Part shown: positions 8,363 to 16,894 of the stretch, one piece after another
Layout: each line of letters opens with the position of its first letter
Numbering within the stretch: position 1 is the stretch's first letter
Assembly (NCBI RefSeq): GCF_014643835.1
Contig: NZ_BMKD01000010.1
Location: 82,479-146,478, forward strand
Direction: 5' to 3'
DNA length: 64,000 nt
DNA from: Mucilaginibacter rubeus
GTDB lineage: Bacteria > Bacteroidota > Bacteroidia > Sphingobacteriales > Sphingobacteriaceae
Notes under the pieces: model-generated
What the model was told of the DNA's origin: nothing
Database searches by the model: none
Seen by the model: only the letters and a program-made list of their open reading frames with translations
Position numbers and translations under genes: made by a program

Positions 8363-9499
8363 ATGGTTTTTGAAGAATTTTTAAAGAAGAAAAGAATTGA
8401 CCTTGCCGCCCTGCAACAGGGCGAACCTGCTTTGTTTTCTGAATTTAAAGATCACTTTGAACAGATGGGCGAAAAAAGCTTCGACCATACCAAAAAATAC
8501 TGGTTTAATAAACTAAGGCGGCGGTTCCCGGTTCCGCTTGAAGTTAAAACCGAAAAAGCACATATCAAAAACCCGCTGGCCGAACAAACCATAACCGAAA
8601 GTTTAACAGAACCCGCTACGCCGGCCAAAGTTGGCTTTACGCCGAAGTTCCGTCCGGCTGCACCAAAACCTACGGCTCCAGCCGAAGAATCTATACAACG
8701 GGCAGTTGCACCCCCAACGTCAGAACCTTCATCCCCTGAAATTGCCTCCAAACCAGCGTTCAAACCTCGCTTTAACCCGGCTATGGCAAAAGCTAAACCA
8801 GCAGTGAGCGAAGCATCACCTGAAAACGAAAAGGAACAACAAGCTGGGGCTCCTGCTACAGAAACACCTGCACCAACTGCCAAACCTGGCTTTAAACCAC
8901 GTTTCAACGCTGCCATGGTAAAACCCAAACCAGCTGAAACAGAAACACAGGCAGAAAACAAAAAGGAAGAAACTCCGACAACTCCACCTGCGGATGCACC
9001 AGCAGCTAAAATGGGATTTAAACCACGCTTTAATGCCGGTATGGTAAAACCCAAACCGGTAGAAAATGAAGCGCCTGCTGAAGAGACAAAAGAGGATGCT
9101 CCGCCTGAAGAGCCTCAAACGCCGGTAACCGAAGCACCTGCTCCTAAAATGGGGTTCAAACCTCGTTTTAACGCGGCCCTGATGAAACCTAAACAGGCTG
9201 AATCGGAACAACCAGTTGAAGAGGCAAAACCATCAGCCGAGATTCCGCAACCAACGATTGAAGAAGTAAAACCGGGTTCTGAACCTCCCGCACCAAAGCT
9301 TGGCTTTAAACCACGCTTTAATGCAGCTGCAATGAAGCCGACAGTTCCTGAAGCCGAAGCATCCGCAGAAGATAAAAAAGAGGATACTCCAACTAAAGAA
9401 CCTCAGTCGCCGGCTAAAGAAACTCCCGCACCTAAATTGGGATTCAAGCCACGTTTTAACGCCAAAAATCTTCCTAAAAAATCAGAGGGAGAAGAATAG
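8363..9499 (+). CDS. Repeat protein with seven GFKPRFN-type motifs
   Basis: From ATG 8363 the product is 378 residues; the frame is open 22 codons further up, through a repeat, so I chose the ATG 8363. Residues 1-65 form an alpha-helical, basic N-terminal domain (VFEEFLKKKRIDL, HTKKYWFNKLRRRFP). The rest is seven copies of a basic motif of the form xGFKPRFNAxMxKPKP, separated by 25-35 residue linkers rich in Glu, Ala and Pro. Codon use differs among the copies while the motif is kept. There is no signal peptide or membrane segment. Arginine, lysine and aromatic residues suggest nucleic acid or ribosome binding, which is inference. I do not recognise a named family. Confidence 0.75.
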   Translation: MVFEEFLKKKRIDLAALQQGEPALFSEFKDHFEQMGEKSFDHTKKYWFNKLRRRFPVPLEVKTEKAHIKNPLAEQTITESLTEPATPAKVGFTPKFRPAAPKPTAPAEESIQRAVAPPTSEPSSPEIASKPAFKPRFNPAMAKAKPAVSEASPENEKEQQAGAPATETPAPTAKPGFKPRFNAAMVKPKPAETETQAENKKEETPTTPPADAPAAKMGFKPRFNAGMVKPKPVENEAPAEETKEDAPPEEPQTPVTEAPAPKMGFKPRFNAALMKPKQAESEQPVEEAKPSAEIPQPTIEEVKPGSEPPAPKLGFKPRFNAAAMKPTVPEAEASAEDKKEDTPTKEPQSPAKETPAPKLGFKPRFNAKNLPKKSEGEE

Positions 9500-9523
9500 G
9501 TTAATAACTTTCAACAAATTTAT

Positions 9524-9652
9524 TGTCATTTCGATAGAGGAACGAGTGAGAAATTATACACCTTGCATAGCCGACATGCTTATCGGACTTGCGTGGTGTA
9601 TAAGCTCTTTCGCCCCAACGCTATTGCCCACCTCTGCTCAATCGAAAGGACA
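9524..9652. repeat. Palindromic interspersed element
   Basis: Outer arms TGTCATTTCGAT (9524-9535) and ATCGAAAGGACA (9641-9652) pair with one mismatch. Inner arms TTATACACC (9554-9562) and GGTGTATAA (9595-9603) pair perfectly. It lies between convergent genes. The opening resembles the TCATTGCGAGG-type elements common in this phylum. A 64-codon open frame inside it is not called. Confidence 0.7.
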
Positions 9653-9758
9653 TTTTTTATTTAAAGCAATTTTCATTTTGTTTAGCGTGACCGCCCTGTA
9701 TAATATGCGATTGCTTCGTCTTCCCTTCTCAATGATATGATTTTTATGTTATCCGCCT

Positions 9759-10556
9759 CTACTTACTATGCGAAAACAACCAATGCAACAGATCAGGCTC
9801 GTTGAACGCATTATCCCAGCTGTTGTGTCCTACACCTGGATATAGCGTAAACCGCGGCTTGCCTCCCGCCTCTTTAATAGCATCAACCATTACCTGCGAG
9901 TGATCGGCAGGTACTACCGGGTCATTATTACCGTGAAAGATCCAGAGCGGAACTTTTTTAGCGTATTTCTTTGCGTTCAGCGTATTATCGCCGCCGCAAA
10001 TGGCAAAGGCTGCTGCAAATACATTAGGTTCGCGGCCAATGATTTCAAATGTCCCCATACCACCCATGCTAAGGCCTCCCACATAAACTTTGTGCTTATC
10101 AACAAATGGCTTATCTAAAAACTGGTCAACCAGTCCCATCAACATGATCATCGCCATTGTTGGCGGCGCATTTTCCTGGAAAATAAATTTGCGCTTATTG
10201 GTTGCCGAATCCGTAACCTGCTTTACATTGCTCCAGTAACTTTTTGCCGGGCATTGCGGAAAAACAACGATAGACTCGTATAACTCCCTGCAGCTGTCCT
10301 GTAAGAACCGTTGTGCCCCATAAGCCAGTTGCGACTCATTATTGTTTCCCCGTTCGCCCGAACCGTGTAATACAAACAATAAAGGGTACTTTTGACCCGG
10401 ATTAAAATGCTTTGGAAATAAAATTCGGTATGGTAGTGTGTCTACTTTAAAAATAAAGCTGCCCCTGTCAAACGAGGTCAAATTTTGGGACTTGGCTAAA
10501 AAAGAGAATGCTAAGAGTAAGCTTAGCATTCCTGTAATTCGTATTGTTTTGATCAT
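9759..10556 (-). CDS. Secreted alpha/beta-hydrolase (carboxylesterase/PHB depolymerase-like)
   Basis: A 265-residue protein with a signal peptide (about residues 1-23, ending LAKSQ). The fold has LHGSGERGNN as oxyanion segment, the nucleophile elbow GLSMGGMG, an Asp in HGNNDPVVPADHS and a His in PGVGHNSW. It is the last gene of the minus-strand PUL, 102 bases after the glycoside hydrolase. It may remove acyl groups such as succinyl or acetyl from a glucan, but this is inferred only from position. It could also be a general esterase or dipeptidyl-peptidase-like hydrolase. Confidence 0.8.
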   Translation of the reverse strand: MIKTIRITGMLSLLLAFSFLAKSQNLTSFDRGSFIFKVDTLPYRILFPKHFNPGQKYPLLFVLHGSGERGNNNESQLAYGAQRFLQDSCRELYESIVVFPQCPAKSYWSNVKQVTDSATNKRKFIFQENAPPTMAMIMLMGLVDQFLDKPFVDKHKVYVGGLSMGGMGTFEIIGREPNVFAAAFAICGGDNTLNAKKYAKKVPLWIFHGNNDPVVPADHSQVMVDAIKEAGGKPRFTLYPGVGHNSWDNAFNEPDLLHWLFSHSK

Positions 10557-10658
10557 GGGTTAAAATGCTTCTTTGTTTTGCAACCGACGTAATTACCGCC
10601 GTTGCTTTAAAACAAATTTAACCTCTTTAACGGCCTTTTGTTTATTTTTTATGCCGAA

Positions 10659-12011
10659 TTAATTTTTCACGATAGCAGGGCTTTCAAAACCCAGTTTTTT
10701 CAAACCACCCTGAACCTCGGGGCAGCTCATGAAAAGTTTCCAGAGCAAACCGGTCCGGTAGTTTTCAATCATCACAATGATCGGGCCCTGATCGATGGCT
10801 AAATAGGAGTTGGCGTACCAGTTATGCGACTCGCTGAAGGCATCGGTAAAGCCATACTCGCCCCAGATCTTATCGCCTAGGTCATAATAAAAATGACGCA
10901 AGGCTTTCATCGAATATTCCGGGGTATATGGGAATGCGGATAACGCGGCCGTAGGCGTAATTACGCCGAGGTCGTTAGTTGGCGAATGTGCATTGTACCC
11001 CTCAAAGTTATCACTGGCAGTTAAGCCCCAGCAATTTTCACCATAGCCTTTAAATTTTTTAGGATTATCAACGCAGTAAGCATGATTGATCAAAGTATGA
11101 TTTTTATTTTGTTCCCAGTAGTCGGCATACTCGTCCTTTAATCCCTTAGGATTAAGGCCGAGGAAAGAATATTGCGAGAAGAATAGCGGACCGCCGTAAT
11201 CAAAACCAAGCGGCAATTTAAAACCGTAAAAAGTTTTTCCGTTTTTAAAGAAATCGCTTTGCGCCCAACCATTATGGTAAACATTGGCACTAACGGGGTA
11301 ACGTTCGGCAGATGCGGCAAGCACGTAAGTGATCAAACATTCGTTAAAACCGTGGATCGGGAAATTCATGGCCCAGCCATTGTTGGGGCTCCAGTGCCAA
11401 TAAAGGTAGTCGCGGCCATCGCGGGTGTACCAGTTCCATTCCATTTCACCCCACATCCAGCTAATCACATCACGGATGCGACGTTCTTTGGGCGCATCGC
11501 CGTTGAAATATTGCCTCGCACACAATAAACCCTGGAAAAGATAAGCTGATTCAACAATATCACCACCATCATCCTTACGGCCAAAACGGATCACTTTACC
11601 GGTTTCGCCGTTTAACCAGTGCGGGAAAGCGCCGTGAAAAGCATCGGCCTTGTATAAAAAGTTAACGATCTTAACCATACGGTCAACCGCCTGCTCATGG
11701 GTGATCCATTTGCGGCTATCGGCCACAATGAGCGACATGATGCCAAATCCCGAACCGCCGGTAGTCACCACCTCGTTACCGTAATCAAAAGAAGTGTTGC
11801 TGCGCTCACGGGCCAGACCGCTCACCGGGTGACCAAAGTCCCAGAAATAACGAAACGTTTGGCGCTGCACCACATCCAGCAAAGCGCTATCGGTAAGGTT
11901 TTTTATAATACCAACGGGCTTAATGCCGTCTTCTGATTTTTTTGTTTGCTTTTGGGCAAAGGCGCAAATGGCAGCCAATATAAATACCGGAGTAATAAAT
12001 AGTTTTTTCAT
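10659..12011 (-). CDS. Glycoamylase-fold glycoside hydrolase, GH144-like (beta-1,2-glucanase)
   Basis: A 450-residue secreted enzyme (signal peptide to about residue 19, AICAFA-Q). It has the glycoamylase-like (alpha/alpha) barrel of PF10091, with TFRYFWDFGHPVSGLARERS, GGSGFGIMSLIVA, FPHWLNGETGKV, GGDIVESAYLFQGLL and SESHNWYANSYLAIDQGPI. The GH144 endo-beta-1,2-glucanases (CpSGL of Chitinophaga) and the Parabacteroides sophorosyl hydrolase belong to this fold. This sequence looks like them in length and motifs. It is in the PUL with SusC/SusD, so its substrate should be an imported oligosaccharide, most likely beta-1,2-linked. The family name is from recall; the linkage is inference. Confidence 0.8.
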   Translation of the reverse strand: MKKLFITPVFILAAICAFAQKQTKKSEDGIKPVGIIKNLTDSALLDVVQRQTFRYFWDFGHPVSGLARERSNTSFDYGNEVVTTGGSGFGIMSLIVADSRKWITHEQAVDRMVKIVNFLYKADAFHGAFPHWLNGETGKVIRFGRKDDGGDIVESAYLFQGLLCARQYFNGDAPKERRIRDVISWMWGEMEWNWYTRDGRDYLYWHWSPNNGWAMNFPIHGFNECLITYVLAASAERYPVSANVYHNGWAQSDFFKNGKTFYGFKLPLGFDYGGPLFFSQYSFLGLNPKGLKDEYADYWEQNKNHTLINHAYCVDNPKKFKGYGENCWGLTASDNFEGYNAHSPTNDLGVITPTAALSAFPYTPEYSMKALRHFYYDLGDKIWGEYGFTDAFSESHNWYANSYLAIDQGPIIVMIENYRTGLLWKLFMSCPEVQGGLKKLGFESPAIVKN

Positions 12012-12050
12012 AAAGCTATTTGCATTTGGATATGAAAAACAGGGTTTTCA

Positions 12051-12094
12051 TTAAAAAAAGAGAGGTTGCCCGTTAAACCCAACAAGGCAACCTC
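12051..12094 (-). terminator. Hairpin plus T-run between SusD and GH144 genes
   Basis: On the minus strand the perfect 9-base stem GAGGTTGCC (12086-12094 read on minus) / GGCAACCTC (12062-12070) is followed by CTTTTTTTAATG. It looks like an intrinsic terminator or attenuator inside the PUL, so the susCD part may be transcribed more than the enzyme part. Confidence 0.65.
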
Positions 12095-12128
12095 ATCATC
12101 AATCAACTGTGTGTATTTTATTGGCTAA

Positions 12129-13610
12129 TTAATAACCAGGGTTTTGTGTTAATGCGCCACCGCTCAGGTCAATTTCATTTTGTGGCACCGGCCAAACTTC
12201 GTTTTTGCCGGCTTTCCAACCGCGTGAGCCAAAAACTTCGGTACCCCTACCCTGACGGATCACGTCGAAATAACGTTCAAATTCCATAGCCAGTTCAACC
12301 CTTCTTTCCTGGTATATAGCTTTACGAAGGGTTGCCTGATCGGTTGTAATTACTTTTGGCAAAATAGCATTGTTTCCTGCACGGGCACGGGCGCGAACCT
12401 GCTCCAACGGAATTAACGCAGCAGCAGAATTTCCAAGCTCGTTATTAGCTTCGGCGTTCATCAGCAATACATCCGCATAGCGTAAAACAATTTTATTTTG
12501 CTGACAACCTTCATTAAAGCCTGATACATACAGGCTGAAAGGCACATACGATTTCTGATTATACATCGGGTTATCGCCTGTTGCCGGGATCTTATCACCT
12601 TCAGGCGTCGTTTCGCCCCTGAAAATGATGGTAGCGTCACGTCGCGGATCGCCGGTTTCATAAGCTGCCGCCAGCTCCGGACTTGGCACATTAAAGCCCC
12701 AGCCACCACCGGTAACGCCACGTACACCCTGTACCTGCGAATATTGTGAGTTTGACGCATCCGGATTATTAGGGATCAATGCGCACTGGATTTCAAATAT
12801 CGATTCCTGATTGTTTTTATGATTGGTGCGGAACATTTGTTCGTAATTTGGAAACAACGAATAGCCCATGCCCATTACCTGGTTGGTGTAATTCAATACA
12901 TCGCTCCACTTTTTCAGGTACATAGCAACTTTTGCATGCAACGCAATAGCGGCACCTTTTGTAGCGTGACCGATATCGGCAGAGCTGTAAGTTTGCGGCA
13001 ATACATTAGCGGCATCGGTTAAATCTGTTTCAATAGCAGCCCAAACCTGTGCTTTTGCTGTACGCGGCAAATTATATTCAGATGCATCTTTAGGTAAGGT
13101 TAAGCGCAATGGCACATCACCAAAAGCCCTAACCAACCTAAAATATGAATATGCCCTGATAAACTTAGCTTCGGCCAGATACCTTGCCTTTAAAGTTTCA
13201 TCCATGGTGATACCAGGCACGTTGGTCAAGATCTGGTTAGCAAAGTTGATGTTCTGGTACTGACCTTTCCAGAAACCACCCAGTTGGGCATCCCCCGCAG
13301 TAATGGTAAATTTGTGATAGTCATTAAAGAAAGTGGCATCACTGGCGGTACTGCCTTTTTCTACATCGTCAGAACCCATGCTCTCTACAGCAATAGGTGC
13401 AAAGGCGATGTTGTTCCACTCGCGCAGGTTAGCATACATGGCGCTAACCGCTTTTGTGGCATCATCCTGGGTTTTGAAAAACTGGGTGGCCGCAGTATTT
13501 TGAGCCGGATCGACATTTAAGAAGCTTTTTTTACAGCTTTGAAACGATATAATTGAAGCGATAAGACCTAAAGCAACGACCTTACGCGAATATTTTGTAC
13601 TATTTTTCAT
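12129..13610 (-). CDS. SusD/RagB-family glycan-binding lipoprotein
   Basis: Outer-membrane lipoprotein of 493 residues that covers the SusC channel and binds the glycan. The signal region ends ISFQSCKKSFL (lipid Cys about residue 26). The body has the usual SusD helices: FKTQDDATKAVSAMYANLR, YLAEAKFIRAYSYFRLVRAFGDVPL, and in the C-terminal half VLLMNAEANNEL and IYQERRVELAMEFERYFDVIRQG. It follows the SusC gene with an 11-base gap, as in nearly all such pairs. No glycan specificity can be read from it. Confidence 0.93.
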   Translation of the reverse strand: MKNSTKYSRKVVALGLIASIISFQSCKKSFLNVDPAQNTAATQFFKTQDDATKAVSAMYANLREWNNIAFAPIAVESMGSDDVEKGSTASDATFFNDYHKFTITAGDAQLGGFWKGQYQNINFANQILTNVPGITMDETLKARYLAEAKFIRAYSYFRLVRAFGDVPLRLTLPKDASEYNLPRTAKAQVWAAIETDLTDAANVLPQTYSSADIGHATKGAAIALHAKVAMYLKKWSDVLNYTNQVMGMGYSLFPNYEQMFRTNHKNNQESIFEIQCALIPNNPDASNSQYSQVQGVRGVTGGGWGFNVPSPELAAAYETGDPRRDATIIFRGETTPEGDKIPATGDNPMYNQKSYVPFSLYVSGFNEGCQQNKIVLRYADVLLMNAEANNELGNSAAALIPLEQVRARARAGNNAILPKVITTDQATLRKAIYQERRVELAMEFERYFDVIRQGRGTEVFGSRGWKAGKNEVWPVPQNEIDLSGGALTQNPGY

Positions 13611-13621
13611 CTTTATATTGA

Positions 13622-16600
13622 TTAAAAAGTAACGTTAACACCAAAATTATAGGTAGCAAACAACGGATACACACTTGCATCAATACCACGGCTGCCTACA
13701 TCACCACCAATCTCCGGCGAGAAGCCTTTGTAACCAAACAGGTTGATGGCGTTCTGTGCGTTTGCATAGATCCTGACTTTTGAAATATTCAGTTTCTTCA
13801 GGAAGTTCCCAGGGATGGTATAGCCCAGCTGTGCATTTCTCATCCTGAAGTATGCACCGCTTTCAACATAGAAAGAGTTAGGGGCGGCATTGCTGTTTTT
13901 ACCGACGTTTACTGAAGGGTAGGTATTTGAAGTACCTGCTCCATGCCAGCGGTGTTCGTAAAAGTCTTGCGTGAAGTTTTCATTACCGAAACGGTAAGCG
14001 ATATTGGCATTATAAACACTTACACCGGCAACGCCCTGAAAATCTAATGCAAGGTCGAAGTTTTTATAGGTGAAAGAGGTGTTTATACCATAGTTGTATT
14101 TTGGCAGCGGGCTACCCAGTGCAACGCGATCGCGGCTATCCAATATGCCATCGTTATTGGTATCCTGGTAAATGAAATCGCCAGGGGCAGCACCTGGTTG
14201 TTTTGAGGCGGCAACCTGCTGTGCTGTTTGGAAAATGCCTGTTACTTTGTAGCCATAAAACTGGCCTATCGGCTGGCCAACCACGGTGCGGGTAGCCAAT
14301 GCGCCGTTGGCAATACCTTCGCCACCATCATAAATCGGGTTTTGGCCGGTTATTACATTAAGGACCTTATTAGTATTAATACCGAGGTTACCGCTGATAC
14401 TATAAGTGAAATCCTTTGACGGATTATCTCTCCATCCTAATGAAAACTCCCAACCTTTATTCTGGATAGTTGCCTGGTTACCTATCAATGAACTGTTACT
14501 TGTACCTAATGAACCAGCCACTGGAATTGCGAAAATAGCATGTTCAGTTTTACGATCGTAATAATCACCTTCGAAAGTAAGTTTGCCATCAAACAAGCCG
14601 CCCTCGATACCAAAATCTGACGACGCAGTGTTTTCCCAAACGATAGATGGAGGTACTATGGAGTTAATACTTGCACCCGGATAAGTTTTAAGCGGGTTAC
14701 CAAATAAGCCAGTAAGGTAAGGGTCGGTGGCAATAACTTGTACTGTCGGGTTAATAGGCACACCAGAGTTGCCTATCTTTCCCCAGCTTCCACGAACCTT
14801 TAATGAACTGAATACCTTCTGATTTTTCATAAAATCCTCGTTGGTAATTACCCAACCGGCACCAATTGACGGGAAATTACCATAAGTATGCTGGCCATAA
14901 AACTGCGAGGCACCATCATGACGAATGGAGGCGTTCAACAAATATCTGTCTTTAAACGAGTAATTGACACGTGCAAATTGTGATAATGCGCGGTTGTGAG
15001 CCTGACTGCCGGGAGTTGGAAAGAAATTTATATTGGCGGTATCCGGAAATGAACTCCTGATACTGCCGTTTTTTACATACGGAACATTATCGGCCTTACC
15101 ATCTATTTGTTTAGTTCGGTAATTTTGAGCACTGTAACCCACCAGGGCTGTAATTTTATGATCCTTTATTTTAACATCATAGGTTAATGTATTTTCCCAG
15201 ATCCAGTTACGTACATCAGTATGGTTGATGTCCAGATTGGTTTTATTACTTTGTTGTTTTAAGGTAGCAAAGTATTGAGGAGAATATCCCCGTACTTCAT
15301 TCTGGCTGATATCGCCGCCAAAGCTCGACTTAAATTTGAAGTTTTTAAGGAAGGTAACTTCGCCATAAGCGTTATAAGTAAAACGCTTGTTTTTTGTGCG
15401 CTGATTAAAGAAATCAATAGTAGCCTGCGGGTTATAGTTATTACCATCGCCGGTTCCATAGTCGTTAGGATCGCCATAACTGCCATCGGCTTTGCGTACG
15501 GGTAGTGTAGGGGCCGCGCCAAATAACTGGTGAAAGATATCGCCATTCACATCGCGCGATACATCAGACAGGCCACTTGCAGTGTAACCGAATTTTAAGT
15601 TTTTAGTTGGCTTAAAATCATTTGACAAGTGAACGGTGTAACGCTGATAATTGTTGGTTTTGGCTAATCCATCCTGGTTAAGGTAACCAAACGAATAGTT
15701 GTAAGTATACTTATCGGTACCACCGCTTATTGAAGCCTCATGGTTTGTAGTAAATGCCTTGCGCAATATTTGTTTATACCAGTCAGTTCCTTTACCGTAT
15801 GATGAAGGATTGCTGAATATCGGATCGCCACCATTTAATGCCGAAAGCTCATTTACCGCAGTGGCATATTCATTGGCATTTGCCATTTTTACCTGGTTGG
15901 TAACAGCCTGCAAACCTACATAGCCATTATAATTAATAACCGGTTTACCTTTTGTACCACGTTTAGTACCTATCAAAACTACACCGTTAGCTGCACGGAT
16001 ACCGTAGATAGCTGTACTTGACGCGTCTTTCAAAATGCTGAAGCTCTCGATATCCTGCGGGTTAAGGAAGCTGATATCATCATACCAAACGCCGTCAACA
16101 ACAAACAGCGGTTTGGTATTACCATAAATAGTACCTAAACCACGAATAGTAATATCCGGCGATTTACCCGGCGTACCATTATTGGTAATTTGTACACCTG
16201 ATACTTTCCCCTGTAAACCGCTCAATGCGTTAGGTGAAGCTTGTTTGGCAACATCGGCGCCTTTAACAGTAGCTATCGAACCGGTTACGTCAAGCTTTCG
16301 CTGCGTACCATAACCGATAACAACTACCTGTTGCAATTCGTTGGTTTGCGGCTGCAAGGCTACGTTTATGGTTGTTTGCCCGTTAACAGCAACCTCTTGG
16401 GTGGCATAACCTATATAAGCAATTGATAAAGTTGCATTGCCAGGGACCTTGAGCGTAAAAGCTCCGCTTACATCTGTTTGGGTACCTATAGTTGTTCCTT
16501 TAACTGAAACAGACACACCTATTAAAGCTTCGCCTGTTTTTCCGTCAGTTATTTTACCTTTTAATGTAACGTTTTGTGCAAACGCCGCGTCATAGCAAAA

Positions 16601-16645
16601 CAACAGTAACAACATCAACCCTGAAATAGTAAATATTCTTTTCAT
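13622..16645 (-). CDS. SusC/RagA-type TonB-linked outer membrane transporter
   Basis: A 1007-residue TonB-dependent transporter that moves oligosaccharides across the outer membrane. Signal peptide (to AFAQ, about residue 24), then a CarboxypepD_reg-like domain (TLKGKITDGKTGEALIGVSV), then the plug with VVIGYGTQRKLDVTGSIATV and the SusC-type SFSILKDASSTAIYGIRAANGVVLIGTKRG. The barrel ends in FGVNVTF. There is no FecR or sigma-factor neighbour. The neighbouring propeller regulator fits sugar control. Together with SusD it is the import pair of this PUL. Confidence 0.95.
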   Translation of the reverse strand: MKRIFTISGLMLLLLFCYDAAFAQNVTLKGKITDGKTGEALIGVSVSVKGTTIGTQTDVSGAFTLKVPGNATLSIAYIGYATQEVAVNGQTTINVALQPQTNELQQVVVIGYGTQRKLDVTGSIATVKGADVAKQASPNALSGLQGKVSGVQITNNGTPGKSPDITIRGLGTIYGNTKPLFVVDGVWYDDISFLNPQDIESFSILKDASSTAIYGIRAANGVVLIGTKRGTKGKPVINYNGYVGLQAVTNQVKMANANEYATAVNELSALNGGDPIFSNPSSYGKGTDWYKQILRKAFTTNHEASISGGTDKYTYNYSFGYLNQDGLAKTNNYQRYTVHLSNDFKPTKNLKFGYTASGLSDVSRDVNGDIFHQLFGAAPTLPVRKADGSYGDPNDYGTGDGNNYNPQATIDFFNQRTKNKRFTYNAYGEVTFLKNFKFKSSFGGDISQNEVRGYSPQYFATLKQQSNKTNLDINHTDVRNWIWENTLTYDVKIKDHKITALVGYSAQNYRTKQIDGKADNVPYVKNGSIRSSFPDTANINFFPTPGSQAHNRALSQFARVNYSFKDRYLLNASIRHDGASQFYGQHTYGNFPSIGAGWVITNEDFMKNQKVFSSLKVRGSWGKIGNSGVPINPTVQVIATDPYLTGLFGNPLKTYPGASINSIVPPSIVWENTASSDFGIEGGLFDGKLTFEGDYYDRKTEHAIFAIPVAGSLGTSNSSLIGNQATIQNKGWEFSLGWRDNPSKDFTYSISGNLGINTNKVLNVITGQNPIYDGGEGIANGALATRTVVGQPIGQFYGYKVTGIFQTAQQVAASKQPGAAPGDFIYQDTNNDGILDSRDRVALGSPLPKYNYGINTSFTYKNFDLALDFQGVAGVSVYNANIAYRFGNENFTQDFYEHRWHGAGTSNTYPSVNVGKNSNAAPNSFYVESGAYFRMRNAQLGYTIPGNFLKKLNISKVRIYANAQNAINLFGYKGFSPEIGGDVGSRGIDASVYPLFATYNFGVNVTF

Positions 16646-16894
16646 AGTGGTTAATAAATAATACGGATTGAAAAAATAATTGGTTTATTGATTTGCAAAG
16701 CTGTACAGATAATCAGCCTTTAACAAATATTGTAACTCAACATTAATACATCTGTATAAGAATACTTTCTCAAGAAATGTTTTTACCAAGCGTAACAAAC
16801 TATTTAACAACGAGTTAAGAGCATCAATACTACTACACAATGTGCAAAGCAGTTAATACCTCAAATTGACACAATGAGAGGTAATGATGTAGTG

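Noticed and set aside
8452-9054. 200-codon antisense open frame
   Set aside because: It is the shadow of the repeat-protein gene; the sense frame has the conserved motif and varied codons.
9546-9740. 64-codon open frame on plus strand
   Set aside because: It lies almost entirely inside the palindromic element 9524-9652, and its translation has no recognisable features.
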